Source: Paracoccaceae bacterium (GTDB taxonomy: Bacteria > Pseudomonadota > Alphaproteobacteria > Rhodobacterales > Rhodobacteraceae). From it: DNA of 64,000 nt. Below, in pieces: positions 26,537 through 35,754 of this stretch (position 1 is the first letter of the stretch; each line of letters starts with the position of its first letter). The DNA lies in the NCBI GenBank assembly GCA_021648025.1, contig JAKITO010000010.1, forward strand, positions 1 to 64,000, read 5' to 3'. The notes under the pieces were generated by a model. It was given only the letters and a program-made list of their open reading frames with translations, did not search any database and had not been told where the DNA came from. The position numbers and the translations under genes are program-made.

Positions 26537-27993
26537 CGGTGACCATGGATATGTTTACGCAACTTGGACGGTCCGCTTTTCTTTTTTCCCTTATAGGGGT
26601 TCTTGTCGGACTGAGACCGCAAAAACAGGCGGATCGGTGTGCCGGGCATATCAAAATCCACACGCAAGCCGTTGACCAGATAGCGCGAATAGCTGTCGGG
26701 GGTTTTATCGGGGTGCGAACACATGACGACAAACCCCGGTGGCCGGGCCTTAACCTGGGTCATATAGCGCATCTTGATGCGTTTGCCCTGGGGGGCCGGG
26801 GGCGGGTGCTGTTCCAGCATGCCGGTCAGCCAGCGGTTCAGGGCCGCAGTCGGAATGCGACGGTTCCAGACCTCATAGGCGCTCATGATGGCGCCCTGCA
26901 ACCGGTCCAGGCCTTTGCCGGTCTTGGCCGACACCGTCACCAGGGGGGCGCCGCGCAACTGCGGCAGCAGGCGTTCAAAGCTTTCACGCAGGTCGCGCAG
27001 TTTTTCCTGCTTTTCGGGTTCAATATCCCATTTATTGACCGCCAGAACCACCGCGCGGCCTTCGCGTTCGGCCAGATCGGCAATCCGCAGGTCCTGTTGT
27101 TCAAACGGGATCGCGGCGTCCAGCAGGACCACCACAACTTCGGCAAACTTGACCGCCCTAAGGCCGTCACTGACCGAAAGCTTTTCCAGCTTTTCCTGCA
27201 CCTTGGCCTTGCGCCGCATGCCAGCCGTGTCAAAGATACGCATCGGCGTGCCGCTCCAGGTGGTGCGCAGGGAAATCGCATCCCTTGTGATCCCGGCCTC
27301 GGGACCGGTCAACAGGCGGTCTTCGCCGATGATCTGGTTGATCAGGGTGGATTTACCCGAATTGGGTCGGCCGACGACGGCGACTTGCAGCGGTTTGGCG
27401 TTGGTGGGCAAGACAAACGTGATATTGTCATCATCTTCTTCAAGGGTGATATCGGTCTGTGGCGCGTCATCATCAGCCTCTGCCGCACTGGCCGCAAACG
27501 TGTCGGCAATGGGCATCAGCTGGGCGTAAAGATCATTCAACCCTTCGCCATGTTCCGCCGACAGGGCGATCGGCTCTCCCAGACCTAACGAATAGGCCTC
27601 ATTCACCCCGGCATCAGCGGCGCGGCCTTCGGCCTTGTTTGCCGCCAGAATCACATGCGCCGAGCGTTTGCGCAGGATTTGGGCAAATACCTGATCGGTC
27701 GGCGTGACCCCGGCGCGCGCATCAATCATGAACAGGCAGATGTCGGCCATATCCACCGCGCGTTCGGTCAGGCGGCGCATGCGGCCCTGAAGGCTGTCGT
27801 CGGTGACCTCCTCCAAACCGGCCGTATCAATCACGGTAAAGCGCAGGTCGCCCAGCCGGGCGGCACCTTCGCGCAGGTCGCGGGTCACCCCCGGTTGGTC
27901 ATCGACCAAGGCCAGACGTTTGCCGACAAGGCGGTTGAACAGGGTGGATTTGCCCACATTCGGGCGGCCCACAATGGCGAGGGTGAAGGACAT
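26524..27993 (-). CDS. der: Ribosome-biogenesis GTPase Der (EngA)
   Basis: Der is an essential tandem-GTPase needed for 50S ribosomal subunit assembly; this copy is 489 aa. The first G domain begins [13 protein letters not shown] with DTAGLEE and NKAEG. An acidic linker (about residues 168-200) leads to the second G domain, [13 protein letters not shown], with DTAGMRRK and NKWDIE. The C-terminal KH-like domain follows, and the end is basic ([22 protein letters not shown] split here as [10 protein letters not shown] and HIHGHRPDR). It is the third gene of the yfgM-like, bamB, der series on the minus strand. Confidence 0.97.
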   Translation of the reverse strand: MSFTLAIVGRPNVGKSTLFNRLVGKRLALVDDQPGVTRDLREGAARLGDLRFTVIDTAGLEEVTDDSLQGRMRRLTERAVDMADICLFMIDARAGVTPTDQVFAQILRKRSAHVILAANKAEGRAADAGVNEAYSLGLGEPIALSAEHGEGLNDLYAQLMPIADTFAASAAEADDDAPQTDITLEEDDDNITFVLPTNAKPLQVAVVGRPNSGKSTLINQIIGEDRLLTGPEAGITRDAISLRTTWSGTPMRIFDTAGMRRKAKVQEKLEKLSVSDGLRAVKFAEVVVVLLDAAIPFEQQDLRIADLAEREGRAVVLAVNKWDIEPEKQEKLRDLRESFERLLPQLRGAPLVTVSAKTGKGLDRLQGAIMSAYEVWNRRIPTAALNRWLTGMLEQHPPPAPQGKRIKMRYMTQVKARPPGFVVMCSHPDKTPDSYSRYLVNGLRVDFDMPGTPIRLFLRSQSDKNPYKGKKKSGPSKLRKHIHGHRPDR

Positions 27994-28041
27994 GAGGCGG
28001 CTCTTTTTTAGTATGAGTCGCTCCCTTAAACCATCCTCGGC

Positions 28042-29409
28042 CTAACGGAAAGCATGCAATTGCCCGTCCGCACCAACCACATACAGCGTTTTGCCTGCCA
28101 CAACCGGGCCGGTGGCAGCACCACCGGGGATCGCCACGGAATTTGTCAGGGTGCCGTCATCGGGTGCAAAGAACCGGATCAACCCGTCACCTGACGGCAC
28201 AATCACCCGTCCGCCGGCCAGAATTGGCCCGAATTGCGCGTGCGTTGGCCCGCGTTTACCGCGGCGGTCCTTGATGTTGCCGGGCAGGTCAACCGCCCAG
28301 ACCGTGGCGCCGGTGCGCGCATCAAGCCGTACCAATTGGTCGGAATCCGCCACCAGAAACAGGCTGCCCGAGACCGGCCAGACCGGGCCAAGCGCACCAT
28401 GCGCCGCGGTCCAGATCCGGTCACCAAGGAAGCTGTCGAATGCCATCGTACGCCCGGAATTGTTGCCGACGTATATTGTGCGCCCGACCACCACCGGGCT
28501 GCCGGTGATGTCGCCAACCCGCGAGCGGGCTATGCCTGACCGCTCTCCGCCCAGGCTTGACGACCAGCGTTGCCCGCCGCCGCGCCGGAACACGGCAACC
28601 AGATCGCCCGAGCCAAAGGCAAATACCGCGAGATCGCCCGAAAGCACCGGCGCCGGTGCGCCCAGCACGTTGGCAGCCGAAGGGGATGCCTTGACGTTCC
28701 ATTTGATCCGGCCAGTTTCGATGTCGATCGCCCAACCGGTATCATCGCCGGCCACCAGGTAAATCAGGCCGTTGGCCACCAATGGCTGGCCGCTGCCGGT
28801 GGCCTCAAGTCGTTGTTGCCAGCGGATATTGCCGGTTTTGGCATCCAGCGCGCTTAACAACCCAAACCCGGACGACACATAAAGTGTGCCGGAATGATAC
28901 GCCATGCCACCGCCGGTGGCGTCGCCTTCGGCATCCGCCGCCGGCAGCAGTTCTTTACTCCAGATCACAACGCCATTGGTCGAAACGCCGGAAACCCGCG
29001 CGCCACTGTCCAGCGTATAGATCAGCCCCCCCGCCACCACCGGATCGGCAGTGATCCGCGCACGCCGGGTGTTACCGGCACCAATTGGCACCGACCAGAC
29101 CGGTTGCGGCGCACTGCGCAAGGCGGGATGGGTGACGCGCAGGCCAGAGGTGCCAAATGATTGCGACCATTCGGCATTGGCCTGTTGCCCCGGCAGGCGG
29201 ATCGCCACGGAACGGTTGTCACCAACCTGTACCAAAGCCTGGTCAGGGGATTGCACATCAGAGCGGATATCTTCACGCACGCCCGGCAGGATGCGCTCTT
29301 TTTCTTCGCATGCACTAAGGAGTAAAAATGCCCCCAGGCCAAACAACGCCAATACGGCGCGAAGCCGGGGCGCGGCATTGCTCAAGTGTGAATGGCCTGT
29401 ATCAGTCAT
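28042..29409 (-). CDS. bamB: Outer-membrane assembly lipoprotein BamB-like (PQQ beta-propeller)
   Basis: A 455-aa lipoprotein. A signal peptide with lipobox LLLSAC ends at Cys34 or so. The rest consists of PQQ-like beta-propeller blades, each with a V-x-x-G-x-x-Y-x-x-x-x-x-G-x-x-x-A-x-D pattern (for example GTLYVSSGFGLLSALDAKTG). BamB assists the BAM complex in inserting outer-membrane proteins. Its place between a YfgM-like gene and der matches the conserved yfgM-bamB-der arrangement in proteobacteria. Confidence 0.92.
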   Translation of the reverse strand: MTDTGHSHLSNAAPRLRAVLALFGLGAFLLLSACEEKERILPGVREDIRSDVQSPDQALVQVGDNRSVAIRLPGQQANAEWSQSFGTSGLRVTHPALRSAPQPVWSVPIGAGNTRRARITADPVVAGGLIYTLDSGARVSGVSTNGVVIWSKELLPAADAEGDATGGGMAYHSGTLYVSSGFGLLSALDAKTGNIRWQQRLEATGSGQPLVANGLIYLVAGDDTGWAIDIETGRIKWNVKASPSAANVLGAPAPVLSGDLAVFAFGSGDLVAVFRRGGGQRWSSSLGGERSGIARSRVGDITGSPVVVGRTIYVGNNSGRTMAFDSFLGDRIWTAAHGALGPVWPVSGSLFLVADSDQLVRLDARTGATVWAVDLPGNIKDRRGKRGPTHAQFGPILAGGRVIVPSGDGLIRFFAPDDGTLTNSVAIPGGAATGPVVAGKTLYVVGADGQLHAFR

Positions 29410-29484
29410 CTTAAGTTACCCAACTCGTCATATGATTGCCGGTAACGGCCTGACTGGCCCAGTTACCTTTAAGGCAATCAATCC

Positions 29485-30150
29485 TCAAATGCCGGATCTA
29501 ACGCCCGGTTCTGCACCCAATGCCACAATCACCTGCGCAACCCGTTGTTGCAAGCCTGTATCAACCTCGGCGTCCTGCAAAATCGCCTGCAACCGGGTCA
29601 AAGCCGCGTCAACCTGCCCTTCCGAGATATCAATCAGGGCCAATTGCTCCTCCGCCAGAAGACGCAGCCGCGCGCCCGGGCTGGCCAATGCTTCGAATTG
29701 CAACCGGCGTTGGGCGACTGGCATGGTCTTGGCTTGCAGGGTCAGTGCCTTGAAACTGGCAATCTGGCGATAAATCTCAGGCACGTCACCGTTTTTCGAT
29801 ACCGCGCTCAGGCTGGCAATCGCCTGGTCCGTGTCGCCCGCTTCGGCCTGCGCCGTTGCGGTCAGAAATTTCAGGATCGCGTCACCGCCCGGTGTTTGCG
29901 CCGAAATGGCCGCAAGCGTCTTGGCCCGCGCGGCCGAATCGTTTTGCGCCAGGGCCGCCAGAATTTCATCGCCCAGCGTTTGCGCAGCACCGCGCGTCTG
30001 GGCCTTGGAATATTCAGTATACGCCGCCCCGCCGACGATCCCCAGGATCAACACCACGGCAATCCAGCCATAGCGTTTCATCAGCTTGAACAGTTTGTCG
30101 CGCCGGACCTCTTCGTTGACTTCATTGATGAATGTGTCTGTATCGCTCAT
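29485..30150 (-). CDS. YfgM-like membrane-anchored tetratricopeptide protein
   Basis: A 221-aa protein with one N-terminal membrane helix (about residues 26-46, GWIAVVLILGIVGG) and a periplasmic TPR-like helical domain, as in the SecYEG-associated chaperone YfgM. The start is the ATG of MSDTDTFINE with AAAGGGT upstream; an in-frame extension to 30228 is unlikely. It lies directly upstream of bamB and der, the arrangement used to name it. Confidence 0.85.
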   Translation of the reverse strand: MSDTDTFINEVNEEVRRDKLFKLMKRYGWIAVVLILGIVGGAAYTEYSKAQTRGAAQTLGDEILAALAQNDSAARAKTLAAISAQTPGGDAILKFLTATAQAEAGDTDQAIASLSAVSKNGDVPEIYRQIASFKALTLQAKTMPVAQRRLQFEALASPGARLRLLAEEQLALIDISEGQVDAALTRLQAILQDAEVDTGLQQRVAQVIVALGAEPGVRSGI

Positions 30151-30285
30151 CCGGTACCCTTTAACACGGTTTGACCCAGATTCAGGGCCGGTTTCCCCCC
30201 TATTAACCTGACTTACCCCACAAGCCAAGACATGGCTGTGCGTGGTAAGCCCTGCCTCTTGAACAAAATATCAAAAAAAACTATT

Positions 30286-30303
30286 CTGAACTGGTTAGTT
30301 TAG
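30286..30303. promoter_or_regulatory. Imperfect palindrome upstream of the efflux genes
   Basis: CTGAACTGGTTAGTTTAG, 18 bp with six of nine pairs matching across the centre, lies in the 274-base divergent region between the YfgM-like gene and the efflux operon, 122 bases before the MFP start. An A-run precedes it. It may be an operator for a repressor of the pump, but no such regulator gene is in the window. Confidence 0.35.
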
Positions 30304-30424
30304 TATGGACAACACCTATATGTACCTTATGTGAGGCCCGGTGCATGACGGCACGGGTCGGGAAACCTGGTGTTGTTTCAATCGGCCGCCGGACGGGTGA
30401 ACAGACGAACGAAAGAGGCAAACC

Positions 30425-31714
30425 ATGCGGATTATACCTTTGATCACGGCAATTCTGGTGACCGGAGTAATGTATTTGGCGGTATTTGAACGCGACGCTT
30501 TGTTGGCGTTTGCCCGGGGGGAAGGCGTTGGAAATTCCGGTGGTGATTCCGGTGGTGATTCCGGTGGTGATGTAGCTACAGGCACCAACGACACGCCTGG
30601 GGCGGATCCTGCGAGAGCCACTGACAGCGCCACCGACAAGGCAAAAATCGGCGTGGTTGTACTGCGCACCACGGCCCAGACCATTGACAGCGCCGTGGTG
30701 CTGCGAGGTCAGACCGAAGCCGCACGTCAGGTCGAGGTGCGGGCCGAGGTTTCGGCGGTGGTGATCTCGGAACCGCTTCGCAAGGGGTCTTTTGTCGAAC
30801 GCGGCGATATTTTGTGCAGGCTTGAACCCGGCTCGCGCAGGGCACACCTGGCCGAAGCACAGGCGCGATTGAGCGAAGCGAAGAGCCGGGTGCCAGAGTC
30901 GGAGGCAAAGTTGCAAGAGGCGATTGCCCGCCTGAGCGAAGCGATGATCAACTGGACGGCCGCTGTGAAGCTGGTTCAGGGTGGCTATACCTCGGAAACC
31001 CGGCTGAAATCGACAGAAGCCACGGTTGCGGCTGCGCGGGCGTCGATCAGGTCGGCGGAATCCGGGCTGGAAGCCACCAAATCCGGGATCGAGGCGGCGA
31101 TTGCCTCGGTTTCGGCGGCGCAAAAGGATATGGAGCGGTTGGTGATCACCGCCCCCTTCAAGGGCCTGCTGGAATCTGACGCCGCCGAATTGGGCAGCCT
31201 GATGCAGCCCGGCTCGCTGTGTGCCACGGTCATTCAGCTGGACCCGATCAAACTGGTGGGATACGTGCCGGAATCGGATGTTGACCGGGTCAAGATCGGC
31301 GCACTGGCGGGGGCAGAACTGGCCTCGGGCAAGCGGGTGCAGGGGCGGGTGACGTTCCTGTCACGGATCGCCGATCTGACCACCCGCACGTTTTTGGTCG
31401 AGATTTCCGTGCCCAATCGCGATCTGGCCATTCGCGACGGGCAGACGGCGGCAATTCTGGTGGCCGCCGATGGCGTGCGGGCGCATCGGTTAAGTCAATC
31501 GGCGCTGACCCTGAACAATGATGGCAAGATCGGCGTGCGGATTGTCGGCAAGGGCAACATCGTGGCCTTCGCGCCAATTGAACTGGTGCGCGATGATGTC
31601 GACGGTATCTGGGTGTCCGGCCTGCCGGACGCGGTGGATGTGATTGTGGTGGGGCAGGATTTTGTCACGGCCGGCGTTGAAGTTGCGCCGACCTTTCGCG
31701 AGGCCGACAAATGA
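30425..31714 (+). CDS. RND efflux periplasmic adaptor (membrane fusion protein)
   Basis: A 429-aa adaptor linking the inner-membrane RND pump to an outer-membrane channel. One N-terminal hydrophobic segment (residues 3-21) is followed by a low-complexity linker with three NSGGD/DSGGD-type repeats, encoded by three 12-bp tandem copies at 30534-30569. Then come the lipoyl half-domains, a long alpha-helical hairpin (about 120-230, many Ala/Glu), the beta-barrel and the membrane-proximal domain. The stop overlaps the pump gene by 4 bases. Confidence 0.92.
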   Translation: MRIIPLITAILVTGVMYLAVFERDALLAFARGEGVGNSGGDSGGDSGGDVATGTNDTPGADPARATDSATDKAKIGVVVLRTTAQTIDSAVVLRGQTEAARQVEVRAEVSAVVISEPLRKGSFVERGDILCRLEPGSRRAHLAEAQARLSEAKSRVPESEAKLQEAIARLSEAMINWTAAVKLVQGGYTSETRLKSTEATVAAARASIRSAESGLEATKSGIEAAIASVSAAQKDMERLVITAPFKGLLESDAAELGSLMQPGSLCATVIQLDPIKLVGYVPESDVDRVKIGALAGAELASGKRVQGRVTFLSRIADLTTRTFLVEISVPNRDLAIRDGQTAAILVAADGVRAHRLSQSALTLNNDGKIGVRIVGKGNIVAFAPIELVRDDVDGIWVSGLPDAVDVIVVGQDFVTAGVEVAPTFREADK

Positions 31715-34700
31715 TCGGCGTCGTCGCCTGGGCCGCGTCGCGCGCCCGGATGATCCTGGCGTTCATCGCCATTTCGATCCTGGTCGGTGGCTTTGCCTAT
31801 TCGGTTCTGCCAAAAGAGGGCGAGCCGGACATTCAGATCCCCGGGTTGTTCATCTCGGTCCCCTTCCCCGGCATTTCGGCGCAAGACAGCGAAAGCCTTT
31901 TGGTCAAGGTGATGGAGACCGAACTGGCCGATCTGGACGGGCTGAAAAAGATGTCGGCCACGGCGGCGGAAAATTTTGCCGCGATTTACATTGAATTCGA
32001 ATTCGGCTGGGACAAGGCGGCGGTAAAGGCCGATGTGCGCAGCGCGATGAACAACGCACAGGGCGAATTCCCGGACGGGGCCGATCAATATAACATTTCC
32101 GAGATCAATTTCTCGGAATTTCCAATTGTCATTGTCAACCTGACCGGTCCCGTGCCGGAACGGACAATGGCGCGCATTGCCAAGGACTTACAGAACGATC
32201 TTGAAAGCCTGGACGCGGTGCTTGAGGCCGGGATTGCCGGGCGTCGCGATGAGATGCTTGAGGTGATTATCGACCCGCTGCGATTGGAATCCTACAACGT
32301 CACCGCGAATGAGCTGATCAGCGTGGTGCAAAACAACAACCAGTTGATCGCGGCCGGCGAGATCGAGACCGAGCAGGGCAAGAACTCGATCAAGATACCG
32401 TCATCGTTTGATGAGCCACGCGATGTTTACAACCTGCCGGTCAAGGTCAACGGCAACCGGGTGGTGACATTGGGAGAATTGGCCGAGATCAATTTCACCT
32501 TTGAGGACCGCAAAGGCACGGCGCGGTTCAATGGTGAAACCACGGTGGCGTTGCAGGTGGTCAAGCGCAAAGGGTACAACCTGATCGACACGGTGGCTTT
32601 GATCAAGGAAACCGTCGCCGAGGCCCGCGCCAAATGGCCGGCCGAGTTGCAGGTGGCTGTACAGGTCGGCACCTCGAATGATCAAAGCCGGGTGGTTGGA
32701 TCAATGGTGCGCCAGCTCGAAGGCTCGGTTCTGACAGCGATTGCGTTGGTGATGATTGTGGTATTGGCGTCATTGGGCAGCCGGGCGGCGTTGCTGGTGG
32801 GGTTTGCCATTCCGACCTCGTTCCTGTTGTGTTTTGTGATGTTGGCGATAATGGGCATTTCGATCTCGAACATCGTGATGTTCGGGTTGATCCTGGCGGT
32901 GGGCATGTTGGTGGACGGGGCCATTGTGGTGGTGGAATACGCCGACAAGCGCATCAAGGAAGGCGTCGGCCCGATGCACGCCTATGTTCAGGCCGCCCAG
33001 AGGATGTTCTGGCCGATCGTGTCATCAACCGCCACCACGTTGTGTGCGTTCCTGCCGATGTTGTTCTGGCCCGGGGTGCCCGGACAGTTCATGGGCATGT
33101 TGCCGGTGACGTTGATCTTTGTGCTGAGTGCGTCGCTGGTGGTGGCGCTGGTCTATCTGCCGGTGATGGGCGGGGTGACGGGGCGGATGTCACGGATGTT
33201 TGGCGGGGCGTCCGACGCGTTGCGCGCCCGTCTGCCGTGGGTGATCCGCGCGGCCCTGGTGCCGCCGGCCATGTACGCAATGTTCCTGGGGGCGATGCAG
33301 GTGCTGAACCCGGCCTATCTGTTGCCGGACGGGGCCGGTGTGGCGGGCACTTTGGCAGGCGTTGCGATTTTCCTGGCCGGGTCGTTCGCCTCGTCGATCA
33401 CCCTGGGGGCTGCGCGCATTGAGCGGGCGCAAAAGCAGGTCAAATCCGGGCGTCGCCACACGCCCTTTGGTCTGTTCACCAAATTCATCGCCGGCAATCC
33501 GGTGATGCCGATCGTTGCCATCGTCACGGTATTTTCCGGGGTCTATTTCGTCGCCGCCGTATTGTTCCCCGCCAACAACCTGGGGGTCGAATTCTTCGTC
33601 AAATCCGAACCCGAGCAGGCCACCATCTATGTGCGCGCACGCGGCAACATATCGCTGATGGAGGCTGACCAGATGGTGCGCCAGGTCGAAGCCGCCATTT
33701 CCGACCACCCGGCCGTGATCAACGTCTTTGCCTTTGCCGGTGACGGCGGGCTGGACACCGGTGGGCCGGGGCAGCAAACGCCATCGGACACTGTGGGTCA
33801 GGTGCAGTTTGAACTGATCCCGTGGGAAGACCGGCCAAGGGCGCGGGAACGCTGGTTCTTTGACCTGTTGGAGCGCGAGGTAACGGCACCGGATTTTGCC
33901 GGCGACACCGTGATTGCCCAACTCAGTGCGGAACTGGACAAACTGCCCGGATTTATCGCCGAAATCAATGCGCTGGAACAGGGGCCGGGCCAGGGCAAGC
34001 CGCTGCATCTGCGGATGAAAAGCAACAATTGGGACGACCTGACAACCGCCACCCATCTGGCCCGCGCACAGTTCGAAGGCACCGATGGTCTGACCCTGAT
34101 CGAAGACACCCTGCCCCTGCCCGGCATCGACTGGCAGATTGATGTGGACGTGGAAAAGGCCGGACGTTACGGCGCCGATGTGGCCACGGTGGGCGGCATG
34201 GTGCAACTGGTCACCCGCGGTATCTTGCTGGATACCATGCGGGTCGACAGTTCCGACGAAGAGATTGAAATCCGGGTCCGCCTGCCACGCAAGGACCGGG
34301 TGCTGAGCACGTTGGATTCGCTGAAGGTACGCACCCAGGACGGATTGGTGCCCCTGTCGAATTTCATCTCCCGCAAACCGGTGGCCAAGCTGGCGCAGAT
34401 CAACCGGGTTGATCAGGAACGATATTATGACGTCAAGGCGGATGTGGCGGACGGGTTGCTGAAACTGGTCATTGCTGGCGATGAAACCACGCCGGAAACC
34501 CGCCTTGCCTTGTTGCGAAAAGTGCCCGAAGGGGCCGAGGGATCCAGTGGTGACGATCTGTTGACCAATGCCGCAGGCGACGTCTTTAGTGTGGTGTCCC
34601 TGACGAATGGTTCCAGCCTTGCCAGCGCGCGCGCCGCCCTGGACAACGCCACCGCACGGATCACCACCGTCAATCCCAACGAGCGTATTGCCGAACTGAC

Positions 34701-35100
34701 CAAGTGGCTGGACACAGAGCCGTTTCCCGCTTCGGTCGAATGGGAATGGACCGGCGATCAGGAAGAACAGGCCGAAAGTGGTGCGTTTTTGTCCAAAGCG
34801 TTTCTTGGCGCATTGGGGCTGATGTTCATCATCCTGCTGGCGCAGTTCAATTCGTTCTACAATTCGGTTCTGGTGCTGTTGGCGGTGGTTTTGTCGACCA
34901 CCGGCGTGTTGATCGGCATGATGGTGATGCAACAGCCGTTTTCGATCATCATGACCGGCACCGGCATTGTCGCACTTGCGGGTATCGTGGTGAACAACAA
35001 CATTGTGCTGATTGACACCTATCAGGAATATTCCCGCTATATGCCACGGATCGAGGCGATTGTGCGCACCGCCGAGGCACGTATCAGGCCGGTCTTTTGA
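31711..35100 (+). CDS. RND efflux pump, main part; reading frame broken before the last helices
   Basis: This frame encodes 1129 aa of an HAE-type RND transporter. It includes the N-terminal helix, both large periplasmic loops and the central helices with GLILAVGMLVDGAIVVVE, in which the Asp of the proton relay pathway is visible. It ends with RPVF and TGA at 35098-35100, inside the conserved RPVLLTTITT motif that opens TM11. The missing end is in the next frame (35097-35642). One extra base in the GTCTTTTG tract would rejoin them. The cause could be a sequencing error or a true inactivating deletion; programmed frameshifting is less likely. Confidence 0.85.
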   Translation: MIGVVAWAASRARMILAFIAISILVGGFAYSVLPKEGEPDIQIPGLFISVPFPGISAQDSESLLVKVMETELADLDGLKKMSATAAENFAAIYIEFEFGWDKAAVKADVRSAMNNAQGEFPDGADQYNISEINFSEFPIVIVNLTGPVPERTMARIAKDLQNDLESLDAVLEAGIAGRRDEMLEVIIDPLRLESYNVTANELISVVQNNNQLIAAGEIETEQGKNSIKIPSSFDEPRDVYNLPVKVNGNRVVTLGELAEINFTFEDRKGTARFNGETTVALQVVKRKGYNLIDTVALIKETVAEARAKWPAELQVAVQVGTSNDQSRVVGSMVRQLEGSVLTAIALVMIVVLASLGSRAALLVGFAIPTSFLLCFVMLAIMGISISNIVMFGLILAVGMLVDGAIVVVEYADKRIKEGVGPMHAYVQAAQRMFWPIVSSTATTLCAFLPMLFWPGVPGQFMGMLPVTLIFVLSASLVVALVYLPVMGGVTGRMSRMFGGASDALRARLPWVIRAALVPPAMYAMFLGAMQVLNPAYLLPDGAGVAGTLAGVAIFLAGSFASSITLGAARIERAQKQVKSGRRHTPFGLFTKFIAGNPVMPIVAIVTVFSGVYFVAAVLFPANNLGVEFFVKSEPEQATIYVRARGNISLMEADQMVRQVEAAISDHPAVINVFAFAGDGGLDTGGPGQQTPSDTVGQVQFELIPWEDRPRARERWFFDLLEREVTAPDFAGDTVIAQLSAELDKLPGFIAEINALEQGPGQGKPLHLRMKSNNWDDLTTATHLARAQFEGTDGLTLIEDTLPLPGIDWQIDVDVEKAGRYGADVATVGGMVQLVTRGILLDTMRVDSSDEEIEIRVRLPRKDRVLSTLDSLKVRTQDGLVPLSNFISRKPVAKLAQINRVDQERYYDVKADVADGLLKLVIAGDETTPETRLALLRKVPEGAEGSSGDDLLTNAAGDVFSVVSLTNGSSLASARAALDNATARITTVNPNERIAELTKWLDTEPFPASVEWEWTGDQEEQAESGAFLSKAFLGALGLMFIILLAQFNSFYNSVLVLLAVVLSTTGVLIGMMVMQQPFSIIMTGTGIVALAGIVVNNNIVLIDTYQEYSRYMPRIEAIVRTAEARIRPVF

Positions 35101-35642
35101 CCACAATCACCACCATGGCGGGGCTGGCACCGATGATGTTCGGCCTGTCGCTGGACTTTATCGGCGGGGGGTATTCGATCGATTCGCCAACCTCGCTTTG
35201 GTGGAAACAACTGGCCACAGCCGTTGTGTTCGGCCTTGGCATCGCCACCATCCTGACCCTGATCGTCACGCCGTCGTTCCTGGCCTTGCGGGTCTGGGTC
35301 GGCACCTATGCGATCTGGACCGGCCGGTTGCTGGCGCGCATCACCGCCGGGCGTTCGTCACGTGTGGCACGGGATATGGTGCTGGGCCGTTCAGCGCACA
35401 AACTGGTTTCAACCGAAGTAATCTGGGACGAAGGGCCATGGGAGGCGGTGGAGGCAGTGCAACCGGTGCAACCGGTGCAACCGATAGCGGCCGGGCAACC
35501 GGACAAACCGGCATTGGCCGCCTCTGATCAGACGGAAGGACATGACCCAGAGCCTGACGACAACGCACCAGTCAGCCTTGCCGACATGCGTTCAGTCCTG
35601 ACAAGGGTCGGCAAAATCAAACCCGCACAGGCGGCCGAATGA
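35097..35642 (+). pseudogene. RND efflux pump, displaced 3' part (TM11-TM12 and tail)
   Basis: This frame begins with a TTG that overlaps the upstream TGA. It reads TTITTMAGLAPMMFG, WWKQLATAVVFGLGIATI and LTLIVTPSFLALRVW, which are the last helices of the RND pump encoded just upstream. A hydrophilic tail of about 110 residues follows, with a VQPVQPVQP repeat from three 9-bp tandem copies near 35457-35485. The TTGA overlap could allow reinitiation, but an RND protein split at this point would not be expected to function. I regard it as part of the upstream gene. Confidence 0.75.
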
Positions 35643-35710
35643 AACCGGCGCGCAAAAAACCTGACAGGGAATGCACACCGTAACCCTTTGTTTGGTTGAA
35701 TTTCCCGCGG

Positions 35711-35738
35711 CCCAGACCCGGCCCAGACCCGGCCCAGA
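35711..35738. repeat. 11-bp tandem repeat between the RND gene and the YhdP-like gene
   Basis: Unit cccagacccgg is present two and a half times, 17 bases beyond the stop codon of the minus-strand YhdP-like gene and 69 bases beyond the RND tail. Confidence 0.85.
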
Positions 35739-35754
35739 GTTGTGAATCAGATAC

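Noticed and set aside
35090-35105. Programmed -1 frameshift in the RND gene
   Set aside because: No canonical X-XXY-YYZ slippery heptamer or obvious downstream structure, and the family is not known to use frameshifting; an indel is simpler.
33190-35106. 638-codon open frame on the minus strand opposite the RND gene
   Set aside because: GC-rich shadow frame; His/Gln-rich composition is typical of antisense of a membrane-protein gene, with no family match that I recognise.
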